Shown: positions 6,262 through 14,315, numbered from the stretch's first letter. The stretch is 20,223 bases of DNA from Cyanobacteria bacterium M_surface_7_m2_037 (GCA_016882585.1 VGPP01000016.1:1-20223), one strand, 5' to 3'. The notes: generated by a model from the letters alone, not told the origin. Numbers and translations: made by a program.

Positions 6262-7431
6262 ATGCTCCAGTCCCCTCCCACACGCGAGGGCAAGCCGCTG
6301 CAGGCCACGGCGCGTTTCAACCGGCGCTGGCTGCAACGCAAGCGCCTCTGGGCTGGGCTCCTGGCCGGCGCGCTGGTGATCGGAGGGGGCAGTGCTCTGA
6401 TCAGTCAGCGCCGCAGCAGCAGCCAACAGCGCAGCCTCTCCACCTACACAGTGCTGGCCCGCGAGGGCAGTCTGCCCGGCGTGATCACCGCCAGCGGTGA
6501 ACTGGAGGCCTTCCGCAAGGTGAACGTGAGCCCCAAGCGCCAGGGGGTTCTGGAGAGGCTGTTTGTGGAGGAGGGCGACAGCGTGCGGGCCGGCCAGGCC
6601 CTGGCCCTGATGGATAGCGGCGACCTCACCGACCGCCTCGATGAGCTGCGGGCCCAGCTGCGCTCCGCCAAGGCCCAGCTCAACCGCAGCCAGAGCGAGC
6701 TGCAACGGCGCGAAGCCCTGATCCGCCAAGGTGGGATCAGCATCGACGACTACAACAGCGCAAGGTCCAGCTACCTCGTTGACAAGGCCGCCGTGGAGGC
6801 GGCCCAGCAGCGGCTGGATGCCCGGCTGATGGAACGCGGTGATCTCACCGTGCGCGCGCCATTCACCGGTGTGGTGACAGCCCGCTTCGCGGATCCCGGT
6901 GCGTTTGTGACACCCACCACCTCCGCCTCGGCGTCGGCCGGTGCCAGCAGCTCCTCGATCGTGGAACTGGCCCAGGGGCTCGAAGCGGTGGCCAAGGTGC
7001 CCGAAAGCGATATCGGCCGCATTCAGGTGGGCCAGAACGCTTCCGTGCGCGTGGATTCCTTCCCGGATCGGCGCTTCCCGGCCCGGGTGCGCCAGATCGC
7101 ACCCCGCGCCGAAAAGCTCAACAACGTCACCTCCTTCGAGGTGAAGCTGCAGCTGCTGAATCCCCCACCAGAACTGCGCATCGGCATGACCGCCGACATC
7201 GACTTCAACACCGGCACCCTCGCCGCCCGCACGGTGATCCCCACCGTGGCGGTGGTGACTGAACAGGGCAAACCAGGGGTGCTGCTGGTGGGCCCGGGCA
7301 ATCAGCCCACCTTCCAGGCGGTCACGCTGGGAGCCAGCAGTGGCAAGGACACGCAAATCCTCGAGGGCCTCAAACCCGGCACCCGGGTGTTCATCGATCT
7401 GCCGCCCTGGGCCAAGAAAAAGCGTGAGTGA
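6262..7431 (+). CDS. efflux RND/MacA-type periplasmic adaptor (membrane fusion protein)
   Basis: The 389-residue protein is a membrane fusion protein that would link an inner-membrane pump to an outer-membrane channel. A basic N-terminus precedes one membrane anchor at residues about 30-48. The first lipoyl half is at SPKRQGVLERLFVEEGDSV, then comes a short alpha-helical hairpin (DELRAQLRSAKAQL ... AAVEAAQQRLDARL), the second lipoyl half (LTVRAPFTGVVTARF) and the beta-barrel and membrane-proximal parts, ending PPWAKKKRE. The anchor and short hairpin fit MacA-like adaptors that partner ABC pumps. The ATG at 6262 is chosen because the upstream in-frame codons are Arg/Cys-rich and unlike the family. 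No pump gene lies beside it; the next gene, wecB, converges 11 bases away. The pump partner and substrate are unknown. Confidence 0.87.
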   Translation: MLQSPPTREGKPLQATARFNRRWLQRKRLWAGLLAGALVIGGGSALISQRRSSSQQRSLSTYTVLAREGSLPGVITASGELEAFRKVNVSPKRQGVLERLFVEEGDSVRAGQALALMDSGDLTDRLDELRAQLRSAKAQLNRSQSELQRREALIRQGGISIDDYNSARSSYLVDKAAVEAAQQRLDARLMERGDLTVRAPFTGVVTARFADPGAFVTPTTSASASAGASSSSIVELAQGLEAVAKVPESDIGRIQVGQNASVRVDSFPDRRFPARVRQIAPRAEKLNNVTSFEVKLQLLNPPPELRIGMTADIDFNTGTLAARTVIPTVAVVTEQGKPGVLLVGPGNQPTFQAVTLGASSGKDTQILEGLKPGTRVFIDLPPWAKKKRE

Positions 7432-7442
7432 TGCCGAGAGGC

Positions 7443-8564
7443 TCAGCCGACGGGTTGTGTGAGGAAGCGCCGGCTCACCTCCACAATCCGCTCGCTGGCC
7501 TTGCCATCGCCGAAGGGGTTGTGGGCCCGGGCCATGGCGTCGTAGGCGCTGGGATCCTGCAGCAGCAGTGATGTTTCCCGCAGGATGTCGGCACTGGCCG
7601 TGCCGATCAGCTTCGCTGTGCCGGCATCCACGGCCTCCGGCCGTTCTGTGGTGCGGCGCAGCACCAGCACCGGCTTACCCAGAGCAGGGGCCTCCTCCTG
7701 CAAACCGCCGGAGTCGCTCAGCAGCAGGGTGCAGCCCCGCATCGCGGCCACCAGTTGGTCGTAATCGAGCGGTTCGGTGAGGAAGGCCCGCGGGTGATCG
7801 CCGAGCAGCGCCTGCAGCGGTTCGCGCACGGTGGGGTTGCGGTGCAGCGGCAGCAACAGAGCCGTATCGGGGAAACGCTCCAGCACCTGCAGGAAGCCCT
7901 GGCCGATCTCCTGGAGCCGCTCGCCCCAGTTTTCGCGGCGATGCACCGTGGCCAGGATCACGCGTTGGTTCTCGAAATCGAGGCCCGGCAAGGCATACGG
8001 AGGCGCCTTCTCGGCCATCAGCAGCAGCGCATCGATCACGGTGTTGCCGGTGATGCATACCTCACCCACCACCCCGGAGGCGCGGCAGTTGGCCGCAGAC
8101 ACCTCGGTGGGCGCGAAATGCAGCTGCGCCAGCTGGGAGATCAGGCGCCGGTTCGCCTCCTCTGGATAGGGATCCATGATGTTGTCGGTGCGCAGGCCCG
8201 CCTCCACATGGCCCACGGGCACCTGGGCATAAAAAGCCGCCAAGGCCGAGGCGAAGGCCGTGGTGGTGTCGCCTTGCACCAGCACCAGATCCGGCTTGTG
8301 CTGCTCAAATTCAGCCTGCAGGCCCTGCAACGCCCCACAGGTGATGTGGGTGAGGGTTTGCTTGGGGGCCATCAGGGCCAGGTCGTGATCGGCCTGCAGG
8401 CCGAACAGCTCCATCACCTGCGCCACCATCTCCCGGTGCTGGCCGGTGAGCACCACCCGCGTGCGGAAATCAGGCGCCGCCTGAAAGGCCTGGATCACCG
8501 GCGCCAGCTTGATGGCCTCCGGGCGCGTGCCCAGCACGATGCAGACGTTGTGGGGGGTGCTCAC
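7443..8564 (-). CDS. wecB: UDP-N-acetylglucosamine 2-epimerase (non-hydrolysing)
   Basis: The 373-residue protein interconverts UDP-GlcNAc and UDP-ManNAc, supplying ManNAc-type sugars for surface polysaccharide. It has the full set of family motifs in order: LGTRPEAIKLAPV at 11-23, DLVLVQGD at 92-99, HVEAGLRT at 119-126, VHRREN at 207-212, SDSGGLQEEA at 283-292 and RTTERPEA at 304-311. Length and motifs match the bacterial non-hydrolysing enzyme. The start is a GTG with no Shine-Dalgarno site. It is divergent from the PilT-family gene (43-base gap) and convergent with the adaptor gene. No other polysaccharide genes are adjacent, so the pathway it feeds cannot be seen here. Confidence 0.95.
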   Translation of the reverse strand: MSTPHNVCIVLGTRPEAIKLAPVIQAFQAAPDFRTRVVLTGQHREMVAQVMELFGLQADHDLALMAPKQTLTHITCGALQGLQAEFEQHKPDLVLVQGDTTTAFASALAAFYAQVPVGHVEAGLRTDNIMDPYPEEANRRLISQLAQLHFAPTEVSAANCRASGVVGEVCITGNTVIDALLLMAEKAPPYALPGLDFENQRVILATVHRRENWGERLQEIGQGFLQVLERFPDTALLLPLHRNPTVREPLQALLGDHPRAFLTEPLDYDQLVAAMRGCTLLLSDSGGLQEEAPALGKPVLVLRRTTERPEAVDAGTAKLIGTASADILRETSLLLQDPSAYDAMARAHNPFGDGKASERIVEVSRRFLTQPVG

Positions 8565-8607
8565 GCGCGAGGCCGGCAGTCAGCCGGATCCTAAAGATGG
8601 CGGGCGA

Positions 8608-9870
8608 ATGCGCTGGGCAACCGCCGCAATCACCGCGAAGCTGGAGCCAGCGACCGCTGCTGTGGTGAGTGCCAGCTCTCCGTTTCCGCCCAGCCTGTTC
8701 CCACCGCTCACGGCAAGCCAGCCCAGCGCTGCGCCTGCTGCCGCGCCCCCATCGGCTCCGGCGCCCACCACCGCCCACAACCGCGAGCCCGGCGCCCTGA
8801 ATGGCCCCCAGCCCGGCAGCCTCGAGGGCATCGTGAAGATCGCCGATGCCAACGGGTTTTCCGATGTGCATCTCGGCGTTGGCGAAGAACCCAGGTATCG
8901 GGCCCGCGGCGAGATGCTGCGCACCGGCTGGCCGATCACCGATGCCGCCGCCTTCAACAGCTGGCTGCGGGAGATGCTCAGCCCGGCGCAGATTGATGCG
9001 TTCCAGCGCGACAAGGAATTCGATGGCTCCCATGCCTTCCCGTTCGTGCGGGTGCGCATCAACCTGCTGGATTCCCTGCGGGGCCCAGCCATGGTGCTGC
9101 GCCTGATCCCACAGCAGATCGCCAGCCTCGAACAGCTGAACCTGCCGCCCGTACTGCAGGAGCTGGCGTCGCGCCCCAAGGGGCTGGTGCTGATCACTGG
9201 GCCCACCGGCTCAGGCAAGAGCACCACCCTCGCCGCGATGATCGATTGGATCAACGGCAACCGCAGCTGCCACATCCTCACGATTGAGGATCCGGTGGAG
9301 TTTGTGCATGAAAGCCGGCAGTCGCTGATCCGCCACCGGGAGGTGGGCCAGCACACCCGTCAGTTTCACAACGCCCTGCGTGCCGCCCTGCGGGAAGACC
9401 CGGATGTGATTCTGATCGGCGAAATCCGCGATGGCGAAACGCTCAGCACCGCGATCGAGGCCTCGCAGACGGGCCATCTGGTGTTCGGCACGCTGCACAC
9501 CAACTCAGCGGTGAAAACCGTGGAGCGGGTGCTGGGGATGGTGCCGCCGAGCGAGCAGGAGAGCATGCGCCGGGCCGTTTCCGAAAGCCTGCTGGGCGTG
9601 ATCGCTCAAGGCCTCCTGAAAACCACCGACGGCAAACGCGCCGCCTTTCACGACATCCTGATCAACACCGACGCCTGCAAGGACTACATCCAGCGCGGTG
9701 AACTGGCCGAGATCGAAGAGATCATGGCCCGCAGCGGCTTCGACGGCATGCAGACCGCCAATCAGGCGCTGCTGCAGCTGGTGGAGCAAGGGCGGGTGTT
9801 GGCCGATGACGCCTTGGCCCAGAGCCTCAGGCCCAACGAATTGGCCCAGGCGCTGCGCGGCAAGAGCTAG
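8608..9870 (+). CDS. PilT-family type IV pilus ATPase
   Basis: From the ATG at 8608 the protein has 420 residues. Residues 1-70 are rich in Pro, Ala and Ser and of low complexity. After them come a PAS-like N-terminal domain (GFSDVHLGVGEEPRYRARG), Walker A GPTGSGKST at 198-206, the Asp box ILTIEDPVE near 223-231, Walker B DVILIGEIRD at 266-275 and the His box TGHLVFGTLHT at 288-298. These are the motifs of secretion/pilus-retraction ATPases and are closest to PilT, a hexameric motor that depolymerises pilin. The region corresponding to PilT's C-terminal AIRNLIRE motif is changed to ACKDYIQRG. Other pilus genes are not adjacent. The next downstream gene, hli, converges and overlaps by four bases. 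A later start is possible. Confidence 0.9.
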   Translation: MRWATAAITAKLEPATAAVVSASSPFPPSLFPPLTASQPSAAPAAAPPSAPAPTTAHNREPGALNGPQPGSLEGIVKIADANGFSDVHLGVGEEPRYRARGEMLRTGWPITDAAAFNSWLREMLSPAQIDAFQRDKEFDGSHAFPFVRVRINLLDSLRGPAMVLRLIPQQIASLEQLNLPPVLQELASRPKGLVLITGPTGSGKSTTLAAMIDWINGNRSCHILTIEDPVEFVHESRQSLIRHREVGQHTRQFHNALRAALREDPDVILIGEIRDGETLSTAIEASQTGHLVFGTLHTNSAVKTVERVLGMVPPSEQESMRRAVSESLLGVIAQGLLKTTDGKRAAFHDILINTDACKDYIQRGELAEIEEIMARSGFDGMQTANQALLQLVEQGRVLADDALAQSLRPNELAQALRGKS

Positions 9871-10079
9871 GCCTTGCCGGTGAGGCGCGCGATCAGCAGC
9901 ACGCTCAGCCCCACCGAAAGGCCGAGCATCGCCATCCGGCCATTCCAGATTTCAGCCTGGGGCGTGAAGCCGCGCTTCCACTGATTGAGCTCTTCCGGAG
10001 CCGCTTCCACCACGTCTTGGGTGAGGCCGATGTCTTGAGCCAGGTCGGAGGGCTCGGGTGCCGATTGAGCCGAGGCCAT
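9867..10079 (-). CDS. hli: high-light-inducible protein (HLIP/Scp)
   Basis: From the ATG at 10079 this is a 70-residue, one-helix chlorophyll-binding protein. Its acidic N-terminal 32 residues precede the HLIP core WKRGFTPQAEIWNGRMAML, which carries the ExxNxR chlorophyll motif (E43, N46, R48), and then a membrane helix at about 49-67. HLIPs sit in the thylakoid membrane and protect chlorophyll and photosystem assembly intermediates under light stress. An upstream TTG at 10091 in the same frame is a poorer start. The gene follows tsaD on the same strand after 35 bases, and its stop shares CTAG with the pilT-like stop. No clear separate promoter or light-response box was found. Confidence 0.95.
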   Translation of the reverse strand: MASAQSAPEPSDLAQDIGLTQDVVEAAPEELNQWKRGFTPQAEIWNGRMAMLGLSVGLSVLLIARLTGKA

Positions 10080-10114
10080 GGCTGATGCCAATGAGTCTCA
10101 AGAGCCTAGAGAAG

Positions 10115-11182
10115 TTAGAAGGCTGGCTGCGGTTCATAGAGAACCGGCGCCTGCTCCAGGGCCAGCCGCGGCGCCACCGCCAGATCGATCGGGCTGCACG
10201 CACCGGCGCTGAAGCGTTGCTCGGCGGCCACGGCGATCATCGCGGCGTTATCGGTGCAGTAGGCCAGCGGCGCCAGCCGCCACTGGATGCCGAGTTCGCC
10301 GCAGCGCTGCTCCAAGCGGGCGCGCAGGCGCCGGTTGGCCGCCACACCACCCACCAGCACCAGGGTGTTCAGGCCCTGATCGCGGGCGCAGCGGGTGGTG
10401 CGCTCCACCAGCACATCCGCCACCACCTGCTCAAAGCTGGCCGCCACATCGGCCAGTGGAAACGGCTCCCCACCGCGCTCGCTCTCCGCCTTGAGTTGAT
10501 TCACCAGGCGCAGCACGGCCGTTTTCAGGCCGCTGAAGCTGAAGTCGTAGGGATGGAAGCCCCCTTCCGGCAGCGACACGCGCCCTTTCGGCAGGGCGAA
10601 GCGCCGCGGATCACCGCGCTCGGCGGCGGCCTGGATCGCCGGACCGCCCGGGTAGCCCAGATCGAGCAGGCGCGCCACCTTGTCGAAGGCTTCGCCGGCG
10701 GCGTCATCCCGGCTGCGGGCCAGCCGCTGATAGCGGCCCGGGCCATCCACGCGAATCATCTCGGTGTGCCCGCCGCTCACCAGCAACACGAGATAAGGCC
10801 CAGGCGGCAGAGGATCCCCCAACTGCACCGAGCAGAGATGCCCCTCAAGGTGATGCACGGCCACGAATGGTTTGTTGTGCAGCCGCGCCAGGCTGCGCCC
10901 CGTGACTGAACCCACGAGCAAGGCACCCACCAGCCCGGGAGCCGCGGTGGCCGCAATCGCATCCAACTCGCCAAAGGCCAGGCCGCTCTCCGCCATCACC
11001 TGCTCGATCAGCGCGGGCAGGGCCTCCACGTGGCGGCGTGAGGCGATCTCCGGCACCACGCCACCCCAGCGCGCGTGCTCCTCCACCTGGGAGGCCACAG
11101 CGCTCGCCAGCACCCGCTGATCGCGCACCACAGCCGCCGCCGACTCGTCACAACTTGTTTCGAGGGCCAGCAGGGTTGGCAT
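10115..11182 (-). CDS. tsaD: tRNA N6-threonylcarbamoyladenosine synthase subunit TsaD
   Basis: The 355-residue protein transfers the threonylcarbamoyl group to A37 of ANN-decoding tRNAs, together with TsaB and TsaE. It has the ASKHA-fold motifs: LALETSCDESAAAVV at the N-terminus, HARWGGVVPEIASRRH, the metal ligands H111 and H115 in VHHLEGHL, LVSGGHTEM near 134-142, LVGGVAANRRLR, and a C-terminal TDNAAMIA carrying the third metal ligand. Length and start (ATG at 11182) match the family. It is divergent from psaF by about 60 bases and may be cotranscribed with hli. Cytoplasmic and essential in most bacteria. Identification is secure. Confidence 0.97.
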   Translation of the reverse strand: MPTLLALETSCDESAAAVVRDQRVLASAVASQVEEHARWGGVVPEIASRRHVEALPALIEQVMAESGLAFGELDAIAATAAPGLVGALLVGSVTGRSLARLHNKPFVAVHHLEGHLCSVQLGDPLPPGPYLVLLVSGGHTEMIRVDGPGRYQRLARSRDDAAGEAFDKVARLLDLGYPGGPAIQAAAERGDPRRFALPKGRVSLPEGGFHPYDFSFSGLKTAVLRLVNQLKAESERGGEPFPLADVAASFEQVVADVLVERTTRCARDQGLNTLVLVGGVAANRRLRARLEQRCGELGIQWRLAPLAYCTDNAAMIAVAAEQRFSAGACSPIDLAVAPRLALEQAPVLYEPQPAF

Positions 11183-11244
11183 CAGGTTTGAACGACGCTC
11201 GTACTGTCCGTAAGTGACATCCTGCCGTGCAGCAGCTGGACCCG

Positions 11245-11724
11245 ATGCGCCGCCTCTTTGCTGTTCTGATTTCCGCCCTGCTGATCTTCGGCTTCGCCCC
11301 TGTGGCCAAAGCCGATGTGGCCGGGCTGACCCCCTGCGCTGAGAGCGCCCGCTTCCAGCAGCGCGCCGCTGCTGCCACCACCGACCAGGCCAAGGCTCGC
11401 TTTGCGATGTACAGCCAGGCCTCCTGCGGTGCTGATGGCCTGCCCCACCTGATCGTGGACGGCCGCCTCAGCCACGCCGGTGACTTCATCATTCCTGGCA
11501 TCGCCTTCCTCTACATCGCTGGTTGCATCGGCTGGGCCGGTCGCAACTACCTGATGGCGATCCGCGGCGATAAGGACGCCACCATGAAGGAGATCCAGAT
11601 CGACCTGTCGCTGGCCTTCAAGAGCACCCTGGCTGCTGCCACCTGGCCGATCGCTGCCTTCGGTGCCCTCACCAGCGGCAAGCTCACCGAATCCGACGAC
11701 AAGATCACCGTCTCCCCCCGCTGA
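11245..11724 (+). CDS. psaF: photosystem I reaction centre subunit III (PsaF)
   Basis: The ATG at 11245 gives 159 residues. The signal peptide is residues 1-23, with a likely cut after AKA and a mature start DVAGLTPC, which is the classical PsaF N-terminus. The lumenal domain has the two conserved cysteines (C31 and C61), then a membrane helix (IPGIAFLYIAGCIGWAGR) and a C-terminal part on the stromal side. PsaF lies on the lumenal side of photosystem I at the donor docking site for plastocyanin or cytochrome c6. An upstream in-frame GTG at 11227 would add six residues before the signal peptide and is less likely. psaJ follows 49 bases later, the usual psaFJ pair. The start lacks a Shine-Dalgarno site. 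Confidence 0.97.
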   Translation: MRRLFAVLISALLIFGFAPVAKADVAGLTPCAESARFQQRAAAATTDQAKARFAMYSQASCGADGLPHLIVDGRLSHAGDFIIPGIAFLYIAGCIGWAGRNYLMAIRGDKDATMKEIQIDLSLAFKSTLAAATWPIAAFGALTSGKLTESDDKITVSPR

Positions 11725-11749
11725 TCAGGCCTGGGCCTGAACGCTTTTC
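11725..11749 (+). terminator. hairpin with short T-run between psaF and psaJ
   Basis: TCAGGC (11725-11730) and GCCTGA (11735-11740) form a six-base stem around CTGG, and four Ts follow a few bases later. It begins one base after the psaF stop. It may be a partial terminator or an mRNA processing or stability element that sets the psaF to psaJ ratio. The T-run is too short and too distant for a strong terminator. Confidence 0.4.
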
Positions 11750-11773
11750 CCCTCATCCCTCCAACCACCAGCG

Positions 11774-11890
11774 ATGAAGAAGTTCCTCACCACTGCCCCG
11801 GTGTTTGCCGCCATCTGGTTCACCGTGACCGCCGGCATCCTGATCGAATTCAACCGCTTCTATCCCGATCTTCTGTTCCACCCGATGTGA
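11774..11890 (+). CDS. psaJ: photosystem I reaction centre subunit IX (PsaJ)
   Basis: This 38-residue gene runs from the ATG at 11774 to the TGA at 11888-11890. The protein MKKFLTTAPVFAAIW continues through a single membrane helix to IEFNRFYPDLLFHPM, the standard PsaJ pattern of N-terminal KF(L)T, a Trp in the helix, and an ExNRFxPD segment at the C-terminal end. PsaJ is a one-helix subunit that packs against PsaF in photosystem I. It follows psaF in the usual order and is followed at once by a strong terminator, so psaF-psaJ form a complete transcription unit. It is too short for most ORF cut-offs and easily missed. Confidence 0.95.
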   Translation: MKKFLTTAPVFAAIWFTVTAGILIEFNRFYPDLLFHPM

Positions 11891-11916
11891 GCAACGGAAC
11901 GCTGAATCCATCCATG

Positions 11917-11942
11917 AGCGGCTCTCACGAGCCGCTTTTTTT
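11917..11942 (+). terminator. intrinsic terminator of psaFJ
   Basis: AGCGGCTC (11917-11924) and GAGCCGCT (11929-11936) form a perfect eight-base GC-rich stem with a TCAC loop, directly followed by a run of seven Ts (11936-11942). It is the only canonical Rho-independent terminator I see in the window, and it ends 11 bases before the stop of the convergent gmk. Confidence 0.92.
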
Positions 11943-11953
11943 GCGCCGAAGCT

Positions 11954-12526
11954 CTACGGGTTCAAACCCATCAGCTGCTCCAGCTCAGCCAGAGCGCGAT
12001 CCAGGTCGTCGTTCACCAGCACGGCATCAAATTCAGCTTCGGCCGCCAACTCCACGCGAGCCCGCTCCAGGCGGCGGCTGATCGCCTCCTCGCTATCGGT
12101 GCCGCGGCCACGGATCCGGCGCTCCAGCTCTTCAAACGAGGGCGGCTTGATGAAGATCTGGAAGCCGCTGGGAAAGCTCTGCCGCACCTGCCGGGCACCC
12201 TCCAGCTCGATCTCCAGCAACACAGGGCGCCCCGCGGCGAGCTGCTGCTCCACCGGCTCCCGGGGCGTGCCGTAGCAATTGCCGGCAAACTCCGCCCACT
12301 CCAGCAAGCCTGCCTGGGCCACCTTGGCCTCAAAACCAGCGCGATCCAGGAAGAAGTAGTGCTGCCCCTCCACTTCACCGCTGCGCGGTGCGCGGGTGGT
12401 GGCCGACACCGAGAGCCAGATCTGGGGATGACGCTGCAACAGCGCCGACACCAAGGTGCCCTTCCCCACCCCGCTCGGCCCAGTGATCAGAAACAGCCGG
12501 CCGGCAGCGGAGGCCTCAGCAGCCAT
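11954..12526 (-). CDS. gmk: guanylate kinase
   Basis: The 190-residue protein phosphorylates GMP to GDP with ATP. After a short Ala-rich lead it has the P-loop GPSGVGKGT at 16-24, the GMP-binding segment LSVSATTRAPRSGEVEGQHYFF (in which the SATTR and GEVxGxxYxF elements are conserved), EFAGNCYGTP, and IFIKPPSFEELERRIRGRGTDSEEAISRRL, the lid region. All these are standard for Gmk. The ATG at 12526 fits the family; an open frame extends upstream to 13042, but it only shadows the divergent rqcH gene. A CGATCGATCG palindrome sits three bases before the start codon. It converges on psaJ across the psaFJ terminator. Confidence 0.96.
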   Translation of the reverse strand: MAAEASAAGRLFLITGPSGVGKGTLVSALLQRHPQIWLSVSATTRAPRSGEVEGQHYFFLDRAGFEAKVAQAGLLEWAEFAGNCYGTPREPVEQQLAAGRPVLLEIELEGARQVRQSFPSGFQIFIKPPSFEELERRIRGRGTDSEEAISRRLERARVELAAEAEFDAVLVNDDLDRALAELEQLMGLNP

Positions 12527-12586
12527 GAACGATCGATCGCGGCCCTGCAGAGTAGGTGTGCCGCCGCAGCCCGATCGCCTTCGCCC

Positions 12587-14311
12587 ATGGCACCTGCCGC
12601 GCTCCAGGCCATGGACCTCACCAGCCTGCGGGCTGTGCTGAGCGAACTGCGGCCGCTGCTGGTGCCAAGCCGCTTCGAGAAGGCCCAGCAGGCCGACAGC
12701 CACACCCTGCAGCTGGGCTTTCGCACCCTGGAGCAGCGGCTCTGGCTGGAGCTGAGCTGGTTGGCGGAAGCGCCACGTTGTTTTGCCATCGCGCCACCAG
12801 CGCGGCAGGGCGATGGCAGCACCCTGGCCCAGCAGCTGCAGCACGGCCTGGGGGGCCTGGCCCTGGTGAGCCTGGAGCAACCCGGCTGGGAGCGGGTGGT
12901 GGAGCTGGGCTTTGCCGGGCGGCCCGGCGAAGCGGTGCAGCGCTGGCTGGTGCTGGAACTGATGGGACGCCACAGCAATCTGTTTCTGCTCGATGAGCAG
13001 CGGCGCGTGGTGGCGGCAGCCCGCCAGGTGCGGCAGCAGCAATCACGGCTGCGGCCGATCGGCACGGGCGATCCCTACAGCCCGCCGCCACCGCTTTCCG
13101 GGCAGCCTCCCGATCGCAATGAAAGGTTTGAACACTGGCAAGCACAGCTGAGCCTGCTGCCCCTGCCCCTGCTCAAGGCCCTGCAAAGCGCCTACCAGGG
13201 GATCAGCCCAGCCCTGGGCCTGCAGCTCACCGGCGACACACCGGAGCGCAGCGAAGCCTGGCTGGCCCAACCGGTGAACGAGCTCAGCCATGCGCAGTGG
13301 CAGGAGCTCTGGCAGCGCTGGCAGGTCTGGCTCGAGGCCCTGGAGCAGAACCGCTTTGGTTTCAGCCCAGGCCACTGCATGGCCTATCGCTGCTGGCAAG
13401 AGAGCACCACCCATGAAGCCCACGCCCCTGCGGCAGCGGAGCCGCTGGCCATCAACCAGGCCCTGGCTGCCTATCACCAGGAGCGCCTGGGCAGCCGCCA
13501 AGTGCTGCAGCGGCAGCATCAGCTGCGGCAGCGGCTGGAGCAGCAGCTCAACCGCGAACGCCAGCAGCTGGAGCACCAACAGCAGCTGCTGGATCAAGTG
13601 GAGAACAGCGATCAGCTGCAGCAGCAGGCCGATGCGCTGCTCTGCCTGCCGCAGCCGAGCCGCGATGAGGTAGCGGAAGCCCAGGCGCTCTACAAACGCG
13701 CCCGCAAGCTGCGGCGCTCCGTGGCGGCGATCACACCGCGGCTGGAGCAACACCGCCAGCGGATCGAGCAGCTCGACACCAGCCTCACCTTCCTGGAGCA
13801 AGGGCCCAGCCACAGCCATGCAGCCGCCCTCGAGCATCTGCAAAACCTGGAGGAGGAGTGCGCCAACCTGCAGGAGCAGGGTCGGCCGAGCCGCACACAA
13901 CGGCGCCAGCAAGCCAGCGGCACACCCACCCCGCTGGAGCTGGCCAGTCCCAGCGGGCTGCGCCTGCAGGTGGGCCGCAACCACCGCCAGAACGAGTGGA
14001 TCAGCCTGCGGCAGGCGCGCCGCGGTGATCTCTGGTTCCATGCCCAGGAGTGTCCAGGGAGCCACGTGGTGCTGAAGGGATCGGAGGGCCTGAGCGCCGA
14101 AGCCGATCTGCAGGCCGCTGCAGATGTGGCCGCCCATTTCAGCCGCGCCCGCGGCAACAGCCGCGTGGCGGTGGTGATGGTGCCCTGTGAAGAGCTCCAA
14201 CGCATCCCCGGCGCCGCACCCGGCACCGTGCGCCATCGCGGTGGTGCGGTGATCTGGGCCGAACCGGGCCGGGCGGCCTCGTTAGTGGCCCCTGGGGCCC
14301 GTAGCCTCTGA
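12587..14311 (+). CDS. rqcH: NFACT family protein, Rqc2/RqcH-type ribosome quality control factor
   Basis: From the ATG at 12587 the protein has 574 residues; the ATG at 12611 (MDLTSLRAVLSEL) is an equally good start and close to the family norm. Residues to about 280 are the NFACT-N and middle parts, with typical FEKAQQADSHTLQLGF and WLVLELMGRHSNLFLLDE segments. Residues about 285-430 are a Gln/Glu/Leu-rich coiled coil. The NFACT-R (DUF814) domain at about 463-560 has NEWISLRQARRGDLWFHAQE and PGSHVVLKG. Bacterial RqcH binds stalled 50S subunits and adds alanine tails to nascent chains; some homologues were once called fibronectin-binding. It is divergent from gmk and precedes tatC by four bases, suggesting one transcript. 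Confidence 0.9.
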   Translation: MAPAALQAMDLTSLRAVLSELRPLLVPSRFEKAQQADSHTLQLGFRTLEQRLWLELSWLAEAPRCFAIAPPARQGDGSTLAQQLQHGLGGLALVSLEQPGWERVVELGFAGRPGEAVQRWLVLELMGRHSNLFLLDEQRRVVAAARQVRQQQSRLRPIGTGDPYSPPPPLSGQPPDRNERFEHWQAQLSLLPLPLLKALQSAYQGISPALGLQLTGDTPERSEAWLAQPVNELSHAQWQELWQRWQVWLEALEQNRFGFSPGHCMAYRCWQESTTHEAHAPAAAEPLAINQALAAYHQERLGSRQVLQRQHQLRQRLEQQLNRERQQLEHQQQLLDQVENSDQLQQQADALLCLPQPSRDEVAEAQALYKRARKLRRSVAAITPRLEQHRQRIEQLDTSLTFLEQGPSHSHAAALEHLQNLEEECANLQEQGRPSRTQRRQQASGTPTPLELASPSGLRLQVGRNHRQNEWISLRQARRGDLWFHAQECPGSHVVLKGSEGLSAEADLQAAADVAAHFSRARGNSRVAVVMVPCEELQRIPGAAPGTVRHRGGAVIWAEPGRAASLVAPGARSL

Positions 14312-14315
14312 AGCC

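Noticed and set aside
6259..7356. 365-aa open frame antisense to the MacA-like adaptor
   Set aside because: Composition reflects the complementary strand of a well-supported gene; no recognisable domain.
11188..11216. TTGAAC plus TAAGTG as a psaF promoter
   Set aside because: The spacing is 17 bases but the -10 match is very poor; no RpaB-type HLR1 box was found either.
12527..13042. N-terminal extension of gmk
   Set aside because: The frame stays open upstream of the ATG at 12526, but this part is antisense to rqcH and lacks Gmk similarity; Gmk is normally about 190-210 residues.
13043..14236. 397-aa open frame antisense to rqcH
   Set aside because: Leu/Gln-rich low-complexity product mirroring the coiled-coil codons of rqcH; no start or motif support.
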